From Duganella sp. BuS-21 (lineage in GTDB: Bacteria; Pseudomonadota; Gammaproteobacteria; Burkholderiales; Burkholderiaceae_D), in the NCBI GenBank assembly GCA_041874725.1, contig CP097466.1, positions 2,728,001-2,792,000 of the forward strand: DNA of 64,000 nt. Reading direction: 5' to 3'. Shown in pieces: positions 56,835 to 64,000 of this stretch. The notes under the pieces were generated by a model that made no database searches, had not been told where the DNA came from, and saw nothing but the letters and a program-made list of their open reading frames with translations. Position numbers and translations under genes: made by a program. Numbering within the stretch: the stretch's first letter is position 1; each line of letters starts with the position of its first letter.

Positions 56835-57503
56835 ATGGAAGAAGGCGCAGAAGTACTGGACCTGTTTGAAATTCGCGTGCTGGCGGTGCTGGCCGAAAAG
56901 GAAGCGCTGACGCCGGACAATTACCCGCTGTCGCTGAATGCGTTGGTCAACGGCTGCAACCAGCTGTCGAGTCGCGATCCGGTGATGGCGCTGTCGGAAG
57001 ACACGGTGGCCGAGGTCTTGCAGCGGCTGATGCAGCGCAAGTACGTCAACGGCATCACGCAGGCCGGCGCGCGCGTAACCAAGTACGAACACCGGATGCG
57101 CATCAAATGGTCGCTGGAGCAGGACAAGCTGGCGGTGCTGACGATCCTGATGTTGCGCGGCCTGCAAACGGCCGGCGAAATCCGCACCCGCAGCGGCCGC
57201 CTGCACGAATTCAAATCGGTGGGGGATGTGGAACTGGCGCTGCAATTCCTGATCGACAAATATCCGCCGCTGGTGTCGCGCCTGACGCTGGCGCCGGGCA
57301 CCAAGGAGCCGCGTTACGGCCAGTTGCTCGGTGGAGAAGAAGCGCTGGCGCGCGAAGAAACGGCGGCCAGTCTGGGCGGATCGGTCAGCGGCGCCGGCCA
57401 GGGTACGCGCCTGGGTGCGCTCGAGCAGGAAGTCCAGCAACTGCGGCAGCAAGTGGAGGATCTCACCGCGCAGTTCGCAGAATTCCGCAAGCAGTTCGAG
57501 TAA
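56835..57503 (+). CDS. YceH-family (DUF480) protein
   Basis: The 222-residue protein matches the YceH family of winged-helix repeats (FEIRVLAVLAEKEALTPDNY, PLSLNALVNGCNQLSSRDPV; YVNGITQAGARVTKYEHRM) and ends in a coiled coil (EQEVQQLRQQVEDLTAQFAE). Function is not known. It starts 12 bases after cysE and is probably co-transcribed with it; a REP-like palindrome follows at once. Confidence 0.93.
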   Translation: MEEGAEVLDLFEIRVLAVLAEKEALTPDNYPLSLNALVNGCNQLSSRDPVMALSEDTVAEVLQRLMQRKYVNGITQAGARVTKYEHRMRIKWSLEQDKLAVLTILMLRGLQTAGEIRTRSGRLHEFKSVGDVELALQFLIDKYPPLVSRLTLAPGTKEPRYGQLLGGEEALAREETAASLGGSVSGAGQGTRLGALEQEVQQLRQQVEDLTAQFAEFRKQFE

Positions 57504-57577
57504 ATTCGGGGTCAGTCCGACATTCGGACATTTCGCGCGCGAAATGTCCGAATGTCGGAACTGACCCCGGGTTTTTT
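57504..57577. repeat. REP-like long palindrome with GGGGTCAG ends
   Basis: ATTCGGGGTCAGT leads into a hairpin with arms GACATTCGGACATTTCGCG and its exact complement, ending ACTGACCCCG and a T-run. It shares GGGGTCAG and CATTCGGACAT with the repeat at 49232, so both belong to one dispersed family. Lying between convergent genes, it probably also terminates both. Confidence 0.8.
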
Positions 57578-58523
57578 AGACCTCTTCGCGGCGGCGGCGC
57601 ATGGTGATGGCGATGGCGATCATCGCTACGCCGGCTGCCGCGCCGAGCCACACGCTGACGCCGCCCAGCGTCGACCACGAGGCGTTGAAGATCGCATCCG
57701 GCAAGGCCAGCTTGTGCTCTTCATGCGCGATGGCGATGGTGTCTTTGCTGAATGCCAGCCACGAGCCCGGCACTACGCCCAGCAAAATCCGGTTGGTGAT
57801 GTGGCTGAAGAACCAGCCGGTGTCGATGCCGAACTGCAGCGCCTTCTCGGCCCACAGCATCAGCATCGAGAAGATGATCGGCGTGCCGACCGCCCACAGG
57901 AATACCTTGGAGCGCGCCATGCTCGATACCATCAGCAGCCAGCCCACCGTCGGCAAAGCCCACAGGATGTATACCGGCAGCAGGCCCACCAGGCGCAGCG
58001 GCGTCAGGTACAGGTCCGGCGAGGACAGCACCGCGCCGAACAGGTTGGTGCCGTGCGCGAGCAGCATGACGCAGGTGGCCAGCAAAATCACCAGCCCCAG
58101 CACGATGGCGATGGCCATCGTGATCAGCGGCGCCACCACCACCGCCAGCAGCAGCTTGGACATCACCGTGGTGAAGTCCGACACCGGCAGCGATTTCCAG
58201 AACAGCAGGCTGCGGTCGCGACGCTCGTCGTGCAGCGCACCCAGGCAGTAGAAGAACACCAGCAGGCTGAGCACCATCAGCACCGGCATGCCGGCGCCGA
58301 TGTAGGCTTGGGCCAGCGTGTCGGCGATGCGCGTGTGCACCGCGCCTTCGATGGTGATGCTGCCGATGGCCTGGCCTTCCATCTCGATGCCCTGGACCTT
58401 GCCGAAGAACAGGCCGCTGATCGCCAGCACCGCCACCGCCACCGCGATCACCACCGGTGTCCACAGCAGCATGCCCTTGTTTTCCCACATTTCGCGCTTG
58501 ATCAGCCATTTCATGGTTTTCAT
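57576..58523 (-). CDS. ABC transporter permease
   Basis: The 315-residue protein opens MKTMKWLIKREMWENKGMLL and has about six hydrophobic segments (PVVIAVAVAVLAISGLFFGK; VLMVLSLLVFFYCLGAL; and others). It overlaps the ATPase gene by 4 bases. Together with the GntR-type regulator it forms a YtrA-like operon; the substrate cannot be inferred. Confidence 0.9.
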   Translation of the reverse strand: MKTMKWLIKREMWENKGMLLWTPVVIAVAVAVLAISGLFFGKVQGIEMEGQAIGSITIEGAVHTRIADTLAQAYIGAGMPVLMVLSLLVFFYCLGALHDERRDRSLLFWKSLPVSDFTTVMSKLLLAVVVAPLITMAIAIVLGLVILLATCVMLLAHGTNLFGAVLSSPDLYLTPLRLVGLLPVYILWALPTVGWLLMVSSMARSKVFLWAVGTPIIFSMLMLWAEKALQFGIDTGWFFSHITNRILLGVVPGSWLAFSKDTIAIAHEEHKLALPDAIFNASWSTLGGVSVWLGAAAGVAMIAIAITMRRRREEV

Positions 58524-59377
58524 GCGTAGCTCCCTTTCATGGTGGCGACAAACAGGTCCGCGACGCTGGGCGTGCGTAGTTCGCCAAAATTCGACAACTG
58601 GTGACGGCCGACGCCGTCAAACAACATCACGGCCTTGCCGAATACGGTGCGCTGGCTCAGCGGCTGCAGGGCGTTGGCGGCGGCGACGAATTGCGGCTCC
58701 ACCATCACTTCCGTGAAGCGCTCGCCCACTTCGTCCATGGTCGCGGCCAGCGTGATCTTGCCGTGTTCGATGAACATCAGGTCGGTGAGGATGTGCTCGA
58801 CTTCCTCGATCTGGTGCGTGGTGATCAGGATGGTCTTGTTCTCGTCGAAGTAGTCTTCCAGCAGGTTCTGGTAGAACTGCTTGCGGTACAGGATGTCCAG
58901 GCCCAGGGTCGGCTCGTCCAGCACCAGCAGCTTGGCGTCGATCGCCATCACCAGCGCCAGGTGCAGCTGCACCACCATGCCCTTGGACATGGCTTTGACC
59001 TTCATGTCCGGCGTCAGCTTGGTGTTGGCGATGTATTTTTCGGCCTTGCTGCGGTCGAAGCGCGGGTGCACGCCTTCGACGAAGTCGATCGCGTCCTTGA
59101 CCTTGAGCCAGCGCGGCAGGATGGCAACGTCGGCGATGAAGCAGACCTCGTTCATCAGCGCTTCGCGCTCGGTGCGCGGGTCCATGCCCAGCACCGACAA
59201 CTCGCCCTCGAACTGCGTCAGGCCAAGGATGGCCTTGAGGGTGGTGGTCTTGCCGGAACCATTGGGGCCGATCAAGCCGACGATGCGGCCTGCTTCGACT
59301 TGAAAACTGGCGCCGTCAAGCGCGGCTTGCTTGCCGTAGCGCTTGCTGAGCTTGGCGGCGGTGATGATGGCGCTCAT
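58520..59377 (-). CDS. ABC transporter ATP-binding protein
   Basis: The 285-residue ATPase has Walker A (GLIGPNGSGKTTTLKAILGL), a variant signature (MSKGMVVQLHLALV in place of LSGGQ), and Walker B with D-loop (LLVLDEPTLGLDILYRK). It overlaps the GntR gene by 4 bases and the permease by 4, giving a compact operon. Confidence 0.95.
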   Translation of the reverse strand: MSAIITAAKLSKRYGKQAALDGASFQVEAGRIVGLIGPNGSGKTTTLKAILGLTQFEGELSVLGMDPRTEREALMNEVCFIADVAILPRWLKVKDAIDFVEGVHPRFDRSKAEKYIANTKLTPDMKVKAMSKGMVVQLHLALVMAIDAKLLVLDEPTLGLDILYRKQFYQNLLEDYFDENKTILITTHQIEEVEHILTDLMFIEHGKITLAATMDEVGERFTEVMVEPQFVAAANALQPLSQRTVFGKAVMLFDGVGRHQLSNFGELRTPSVADLFVATMKGSYA

Positions 59378-59730
59378 GCCGCACCTCCCGGCGCCGCCTT
59401 GAGCAGCGCGTCGAGGTCCAGGCCGAGGCGGCGGATGCGTTCGAGCAGGGCCGGCCAGTCTTCGCGCAGGAAGCGTTCGCGTTCGGTGGCCAGCAATTTG
59501 TCACGGGCGCCATCTGTCACATACATACCGAGTCCCCTCCGTTTTTCGACCAGGGTCTCGTCCACCAGTTCCTGGTAGGCACGCGACACCGTGATCGGGT
59601 TCAATTGATAATCGGCGGCGATCTGCCGTACCGAGGGCAGGGCGTCGCCCGGCTTGAGCAGGCCGTCGAGCAGCATGCCCACGACCTTGTCCTTGAGCTG
59701 CCGATAGATCGGCGCGTTGTCATTCCACAT
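59374..59730 (-). CDS. GntR/YtrA-subfamily transcriptional regulator
   Basis: The 118-residue protein has the GntR HTH (APIYRQLKDKVVGMLLDGLL, LPSVRQIAADYQLNPITVSR, AYQELVDETLVEKRRGLGMY) and only a short C-terminal helix, as in the YtrA subgroup, which controls ABC transporter operons. It heads the operon and probably represses it through the dyad at 59767. Confidence 0.94.
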   Translation of the reverse strand: MWNDNAPIYRQLKDKVVGMLLDGLLKPGDALPSVRQIAADYQLNPITVSRAYQELVDETLVEKRRGLGMYVTDGARDKLLATERERFLREDWPALLERIRRLGLDLDALLKAAPGGAA

Positions 59731-59766
59731 ATATGGTTACCCCTTACGTGTGTTGTTGAGGTGGTG

Positions 59767-59790
59767 TTCTAGTGAACTATAACACTAGAA
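59767..59790. promoter_or_regulatory. dyad operator upstream of the GntR/ABC operon
   Basis: TTCTAGTG-AACTATAA-CACTAGAA is a perfect 8-bp inverted repeat with an 8-base spacer, 37 bases upstream of the GntR start. It is the probable autoregulatory site; the AT-rich spacer might overlap the promoter. Confidence 0.65.
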
Positions 59791-59910
59791 ATCAAAAGAT
59801 CAAGTCATTTTGCTCGATCCGCACAATTGAATCCGAAACTATTGACGGAATGCTATAGTCAAACGATGGTCGAAAGATTCGCGTCCAACATTCCAACTCC
59901 AGGGGATTTA

Positions 59911-60762
59911 ATGAGTAATACCACCGTCGCACAACGCCTGAGTGCCTTGATCACCCAGCACGAAGCGAGCCTGTTGTCCGCCTGGACGGCGGAGCTGGCC
60001 AGCAAGACTTTCCGCAGCGATGAGGCGTCGGTGCAGCGCCACACCCGCCAGTTCCTGGCGCTGCTGCCGGCCGCGATCGCCACCGGCGGCACCGAGGACA
60101 TCAACCACCGCAACTGGGACGAAGTGCGCAACCTGCTGAACGAGATTTCCAGCCAGCGCGCCAAGCAGGGCTCGACGCCGAATGAAACGGCAACCTTCGT
60201 GTTCGCCCTCAAGCAGTCGCTGTTCGGCATGCTGCGCAGCGAGCTGGGCCAGGATGCGGCATTGCTGGCGGACGCTTCGTGGGCGATCAGCACCGTGCTC
60301 GACCAACTGGGCCTGTACACCGTGGAAGTGTTCCAGAAGAGCCGCGACCAGATCATCGTGCGCCAGCAGCATGAGCTGATGGAGCTGTCGACCCCGGTCG
60401 TGAAACTGTGGCACGACATCCTGGCCCTGCCGTTGATCGGCACCCTGGATAGCGCGCGCAGCCAGGTGGTGATGGAAAGCCTGCTGGAAAAAGTGGTGGA
60501 GACCGGCGCCGCCATCGCCATCATCGACATCACCGGCGTGCCGACCGTCGACACCCTGGTGGCCCAGCACTTGATGAAAACCATCGCCGCTGCCCGCCTG
60601 ATGGGCGCCGATTGCATCATCAGCGGCATCCGCCCGCAGATCGCCCAGACCATCGTCCACCTCGGCGTCAACCTGGAAGACGTGGTGACCAAAGCCACGC
60701 TGGCCGACGCTTTCGTGGTGGCGCTGGACCGCGTGGGCGCCACCATCAGCCGCAAGGGTTGA
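59911..60762 (+). CDS. rsbR: RsbR-like STAS protein with RsbRD-type N-terminal domain
   Basis: From ATG 59911 (AGGGGA upstream) the 283-residue protein has a helical sensor domain (about 10-160; TVAQRLSALITQHEASLLSA, FVFALKQSLFGMLR) and a C-terminal STAS domain (AIIDITGVPTVDTLVAQHLM) with conserved Thr in the phosphorylation loop. RsbR proteins form the scaffold of stressosomes together with RsbS. It starts the operon. Confidence 0.92.
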   Translation: MSNTTVAQRLSALITQHEASLLSAWTAELASKTFRSDEASVQRHTRQFLALLPAAIATGGTEDINHRNWDEVRNLLNEISSQRAKQGSTPNETATFVFALKQSLFGMLRSELGQDAALLADASWAISTVLDQLGLYTVEVFQKSRDQIIVRQQHELMELSTPVVKLWHDILALPLIGTLDSARSQVVMESLLEKVVETGAAIAIIDITGVPTVDTLVAQHLMKTIAAARLMGADCIISGIRPQIAQTIVHLGVNLEDVVTKATLADAFVVALDRVGATISRKG

Positions 60763-60769
60763 TCGGAGC

Positions 60770-61126
60770 ATGGACCGCATACCTATTCTGCGCATCGGCG
60801 ACCTGCTGCTGGTGACCATCCAGGTGGACATGCACGACCGCCTGGCCATGACCTTGCAGGACGATTTGACCGAGCGCATCGTGCGCGACCGCGCCAAGGG
60901 CGTGCTGATCGACATTTCCGCGCTGGACCTGGTGGACTCGTTCATCGGCCGCATGATCAGCAACACCGCCGCCATGGCGCGCGTGCTCGACGCCGAGACG
61001 GTGCTGGTCGGCATGCAGCCGGCCGTGGCCATCACACTGGTCGAGCTGGGACTGACGCTGCCCGGCGTGAAAACCGCGCTGAATGTCGAGAAAGGCATGA
61101 AGCTGCTAGGGAAGAACTACGAGTGA
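60770..61126 (+). CDS. rsbS: RsbS-like STAS protein
   Basis: The 118-residue STAS-only protein (IPILRIGDLLLVTIQVDMHD, LIDISALDLVDSFIGRMISN) has the serine of LVDSFIG at the expected phosphorylation site. In stressosomes RsbS is the conserved partner phosphorylated by RsbT. The stop overlaps the rsbT start by 4 bases. Confidence 0.93.
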   Translation: MDRIPILRIGDLLLVTIQVDMHDRLAMTLQDDLTERIVRDRAKGVLIDISALDLVDSFIGRMISNTAAMARVLDAETVLVGMQPAVAITLVELGLTLPGVKTALNVEKGMKLLGKNYE

Positions 61127-61593
61127 TGAGCCCTGCGACCCTGGACGTCAGCCGCTACCGTTCGCCGTTGCTGACCCGTTATGAGAACAAGGCCGACCTG
61201 CACCAGGTCTTGCCGCTGGCGACCGACGAACATGTGGTGGCGGTGCGCAGGGCAGTGCGCGAACAGGCCATCGACATGAAGCTGAGCCTGGTCGACCAGA
61301 CCAAGCTGGTGACCGCCGCCAGCGAGCTGGCGCGGAATACCATCAAGTACGGTGGCGGCGGGATGGTGCTGCTGGAGCGCTTGCGCGACGGCCTGCGTCA
61401 CGGTGTGCGGCTGGTGTTCGCCGACACCGGGCCCGGCATCGAGGACATCGACCTGGCGCTGCGCGACGGCTACACCAGCGGCGGCGGCCTTGGTTTGGGA
61501 CTGGGCGGCACCAAGCGCCTGGTCGATGAGTTCAATATTGATTCTCGCCCCGGCGAGGGAACTGCGGTTGCGATCACCAAATGGAAAATTTAA
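61123..61593 (+). CDS. rsbT: RsbT-like serine kinase
   Basis: The 156-residue HATPase-type kinase has the N box (AASELARNTIKYGGGGMVLL) and G boxes (VFADTGPGIEDIDLALRDGY; GLGLGLGGTKRLVDEFNI). It should phosphorylate RsbS/RsbR and release itself to activate an output. Its end overlaps the next gene by 13 bases. Confidence 0.93.
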   Translation: MMSPATLDVSRYRSPLLTRYENKADLHQVLPLATDEHVVAVRRAVREQAIDMKLSLVDQTKLVTAASELARNTIKYGGGGMVLLERLRDGLRHGVRLVFADTGPGIEDIDLALRDGYTSGGGLGLGLGGTKRLVDEFNIDSRPGEGTAVAITKWKI

Positions 61594-62609
61594 GCAGTTC
61601 GCTGGAGCCGGCGGAATGGATCAGCATCAGCCACGCCAGCGATGTGGGCGCGGCGCGGCGCAGCGGGCAGCTGCTGGCCGCCCAGCTCGGGATGAACGAG
61701 ACGCGCAGCGGACAGCTGGCCATCATCATCTCCGAAGCGGCCACCAATATCCTCAAGCATGCGGGCGAGGGACGCCTGCTGCTGGCCAGTGTCAAGTACG
61801 CGGGCGAGCGCTGCATTGAAGTGCTGGCCATCGACGACGGCCCCGGCATCGCCAACCTGCAGCTGGCCATGACCGACGGCGTGTCCAGCGCCGGCACCGC
61901 CGGCACCGGGCTGGGCGCGATGCGCCGCCTGGCCGACCAGTTCGACCTGTATGCGCCGGCCGGCAAGGGCACGGTGGTGTTTGCCCGGCTGTGGCGCAAT
62001 GCGCCCACGGGCACGCCCGCCAAGCGCTACGGCGGCGTGTGCCTGCCGCTGGCCGGCGAAACCGAAAGCGGCGACGCCTGGGCGGTGGCGCATCCGGGCA
62101 AGCACATCACGCTGATGATGGCCGACGGCCTCGGCCACGGCCCGGAGGCGGCCAAGGCCGCCGCCGCCGCGCTGCGGACGCTGTCCGCCGTGCCCCAGCA
62201 GGCGCCGCAGACGCTGACCGCCAGCTGCCACGAGGCCTTGCGGCCGACGCGCGGCGCGGCGCTGGCGATCGCCACCCTCGATCCGGTGGCGCAGCAGCTC
62301 AGTTTTGCCGGGGTCGGCAATATCAGCGCCAGCATTTACGCCGATGGCGTGCGGCGCCAGCTGATGTCGTACAACGGCATCGTCGGCCACAATATGCGCA
62401 CCGTCCGGGAGCTGCAGTTTCCCTGCCCGGCCGGCGCCCTGGTGCTGCTGGCCAGCGACGGTATCACCACCCAGTGGGACTTCAACCAGTATCCGGGCCT
62501 GGCGGCGCGCGCGCCGGCCATCATTGCCGCCGTGCTGCTGCGCGATCACAGCCGTGGCCGCGACGACGCCAGCGTGCTGGTGGCGGTCATGCCTGGGAGC
62601 GAGGAATGA
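61581..62609 (+). CDS. ATPase-phosphatase fusion (RsbX/SpoIIE-like)
   Basis: The 342-residue protein has an N-terminal RsbW/RsbT-like ATPase domain (IIISEAATNILKHAGEGRLL, LAIDDGPGIANLQLA, GTGLGAMRRL) and a C-terminal PP2C/SpoIIE phosphatase (MMADGLGHGPEAAKAAAAAL; LVLLASDGITTQWDF; DDASVLVAVM). This is the arrangement expected for a feedback phosphatase that resets RsbR/RsbS. It overlaps rsbT and the next gene. Confidence 0.9.
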   Translation: MENLSSSLEPAEWISISHASDVGAARRSGQLLAAQLGMNETRSGQLAIIISEAATNILKHAGEGRLLLASVKYAGERCIEVLAIDDGPGIANLQLAMTDGVSSAGTAGTGLGAMRRLADQFDLYAPAGKGTVVFARLWRNAPTGTPAKRYGGVCLPLAGETESGDAWAVAHPGKHITLMMADGLGHGPEAAKAAAAALRTLSAVPQQAPQTLTASCHEALRPTRGAALAIATLDPVAQQLSFAGVGNISASIYADGVRRQLMSYNGIVGHNMRTVRELQFPCPAGALVLLASDGITTQWDFNQYPGLAARAPAIIAAVLLRDHSRGRDDASVLVAVMPGSEE

Positions 62610-63934
62610 GCCTCACCCGACTGCTTCAGGTCGGCATCGACAGCGCGCCGGACGTGGTGGCGGTGCGCCAGCGCGCGCGCCAGATCGCCGGCATGCTCAA
62701 CTTCGGCGTGCAGGACCAGGTGCGCATCGCCACCGCCGTGTCGGAAGTGGCGCGCTGCGCCTACGGCCGGCTGAGCGGCGGGCGGGCCACCTTTGCGGTG
62801 AATTTGCTGCACCAGCCGCAGCAGTTGCGCGTGACCATCAGCGCCGACCACGCAGCCCGCCCACCGGTCGTCAGCGACGCTGCCGATGGCGTCGCGCAGC
62901 TCGATGCCGCGCTGGTGACCGCGCAGCGCCTGATGGACGAGTGCCATATCGTCAGCGCCAGCGCGGACGCCCTCAATGTGGTCATGAACAAAACGCTGCC
63001 GGCGCCGCTGAACCCGGAAGCGCGCGAGCTGGCGCAGATCGGCGCCAAGCTGGCCGCCATGCCGGTGCAAAGCACTTATACCGAGATGGAACGCCAGAAT
63101 CGTGAGCTGGCGCAGGCGCTGGCCGAGCTGCGCGAGCGCCAGGACGACCTGCTGGCGCTGGCGCGCGAGCTGGAAGACACCAACCGTGGCGTGGTGGCGC
63201 TGTATGCCGAAATCGAGGAAAAGGCCGAGCGCCTGCGCAAGGCCGATGAAATGAAGTCGCGCTTTCTGTCCAACACCAGCCACGAGCTGCGCACGCCGCT
63301 CAGTTCGATCCGCGCGCTCACCACGCTGCTGCTCGACCGCATGGACGGTCCGCTGACCGAGGAACAGGAGCGCCAGGTGCAGTTCATTTCCAGCGCCGCC
63401 GGCGACTTGTCGGAGCTGGTCAACGACCTGCTGGACCTGGCCAAGATCGAAGCAGGCAAGGTCGAGGTGAACCGGGCGCCGATCAATATCGGCGAGATGT
63501 TCAGCGCCCTGAAAGGCATGTTGCGGCCGCTGACGCGCGACTCCACGGTGGAACTGGTGTTTGTCGAACCGCGCCCGACCGAGCTGATCTCGGACGAGGG
63601 CAAGGTCACGCAGGTGCTGCGCAACTTCATCTCCAACGCGCTCAAGTTCACCGAGCATGGACAGGTGGTGGTCGAGTTGCTGCATGAGACCGAGGGCAGC
63701 GTGACGCTGGCCGTCACCGATAGCGGGATCGGCATCAGTCCCGACAACCAACAACTGATTTTCGAGGAGTTCAGCCAGATCGAACACCCGTTGCAGCGCC
63801 GCGCCAAGGGCACCGGGCTGGGCCTGCCGCTGTGTCGCAAGCTGGCCACGCTGCTGGGCGGCACGGTTGAAGTCTGCAGCGCCGAAGGGCAGGGGTCGAC
63901 GTTCTACCTGCGGCTTCCCGCTGTCTCCTCATGA
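62606..63934 (+). CDS. sensor histidine kinase with degenerate RsbT-like N-terminal domain
   Basis: From ATG 62606 the 442-residue protein begins with an RsbT/RsbW-like fold (RIATAVSEVARCAYGRLSGG in the place of SELARN-type N box, with the Asn missing; AQRLMDECHIVSASADALNV), then a coiled coil (ERQNRELAQALAELRERQDD), a HisKA domain (FLSNTSHELRTPLSSIRALT) and an ATPase (FISNALKFTEHG, GTGLGLPLCRKLA). It links the stressosome operon to phosphotransfer; the receiver-like gene follows with a 4-base overlap. Confidence 0.92.
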   Translation: MSLTRLLQVGIDSAPDVVAVRQRARQIAGMLNFGVQDQVRIATAVSEVARCAYGRLSGGRATFAVNLLHQPQQLRVTISADHAARPPVVSDAADGVAQLDAALVTAQRLMDECHIVSASADALNVVMNKTLPAPLNPEARELAQIGAKLAAMPVQSTYTEMERQNRELAQALAELRERQDDLLALARELEDTNRGVVALYAEIEEKAERLRKADEMKSRFLSNTSHELRTPLSSIRALTTLLLDRMDGPLTEEQERQVQFISSAAGDLSELVNDLLDLAKIEAGKVEVNRAPINIGEMFSALKGMLRPLTRDSTVELVFVEPRPTELISDEGKVTQVLRNFISNALKFTEHGQVVVELLHETEGSVTLAVTDSGIGISPDNQQLIFEEFSQIEHPLQRRAKGTGLGLPLCRKLATLLGGTVEVCSAEGQGSTFYLRLPAVSS

Positions 63935-64000
63935 ATAAGGATGCCGTCATGGACAATAGCTCTATCCTGATCCTGAATGTCGACGATAACGACGGTGCGC
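63931..64000 (+). CDS. response regulator, N-terminal end (partial)
   Basis: The ATG overlaps the kinase stop (ATGA). The first 23 codons read MNKDAVMDNSSILILNVDDN then DGA, with the hydrophobic strand and acidic DD pair of a receiver domain. It runs off the window, so only the start of the output regulator of the stressosome/kinase operon is seen. Confidence 0.75.
   Translation, partial: MNKDAVMDNSSILILNVDDNDGA

Overview
The window is a stretch of high-GC bacterial chromosome from a betaproteobacterium, most likely Oxalobacteraceae (Massilia/Duganella/Janthinobacterium type). The grounds are the gene orders carA-carB-greA and rlmE-ftsH-folP-glmM, a PEP-CTERM protein, a phasin, and the overall protein style. 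This placement is inferred from gene content; no database was searched.

Layout. 1-9990 is core housekeeping: carA end, carB, greA, a DUF4149 membrane protein, yhbY, rlmE, ftsH, folP and glmM. tRNA-Pro(TGG) and tRNA-Arg(TCT) follow. A ~10.5 kb integrative element sits in tRNA-Arg (about 10239-20787). It is bounded by the tRNA and a 50-bp duplicated 3' half of that tRNA, and a tyrosine integrase lies beside the right end. The element carries phage-type regulators (AntA-like, Rha-like, XRE), a serine recombinase, an HNH protein, small ORFs, and a low-GC two-gene cargo: an HNH-like protein plus a HEPN/multi-zinc-ribbon protein. It has no structural phage genes. The cargo pair is the best candidate here for an undescribed, possibly defensive, system.

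20816-49529 is mixed accessory chromosome. It holds two tandem paralogous small genes, an EAL-domain relic, a YeeE/YedE pair, a flavin-reductase-like protein, a periplasmic asparaginase, a PEP-CTERM choice-of-anchor protein and a patatin-like protein with altered catalytic residues. Next come a TonB receptor / M56-M23 peptidase / BlaI operon, hemolysin III, LysR, and a LiaF-like/LytS/LytTR cell-envelope signalling operon. An AraC regulator and FAD monooxygenase follow, then a VRR-NUC nuclease plus DinG-type helicase operon preceded by a LexA-like box. The rest is a phasin, a diguanylate cyclase, a hybrid kinase, and an HxlR/quinone reductase pair. A scar at 49065-49494 contains gene and IS21 remnants and a REP-like palindrome.

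49530-59730 holds a GNAT enzyme, four near-identical tRNA-Leu(CAG) genes split by a histidine kinase with an ethylene-receptor-like sensor, then rnr, rlmB, cysE, a YceH-family gene and a GntR/ABC transporter operon. 59911-64000 is a tightly overlapping rsbR-rsbS-rsbT-phosphatase-histidine kinase-response regulator operon. It resembles a stressosome module wired to a two-component output, and it runs off the window end.
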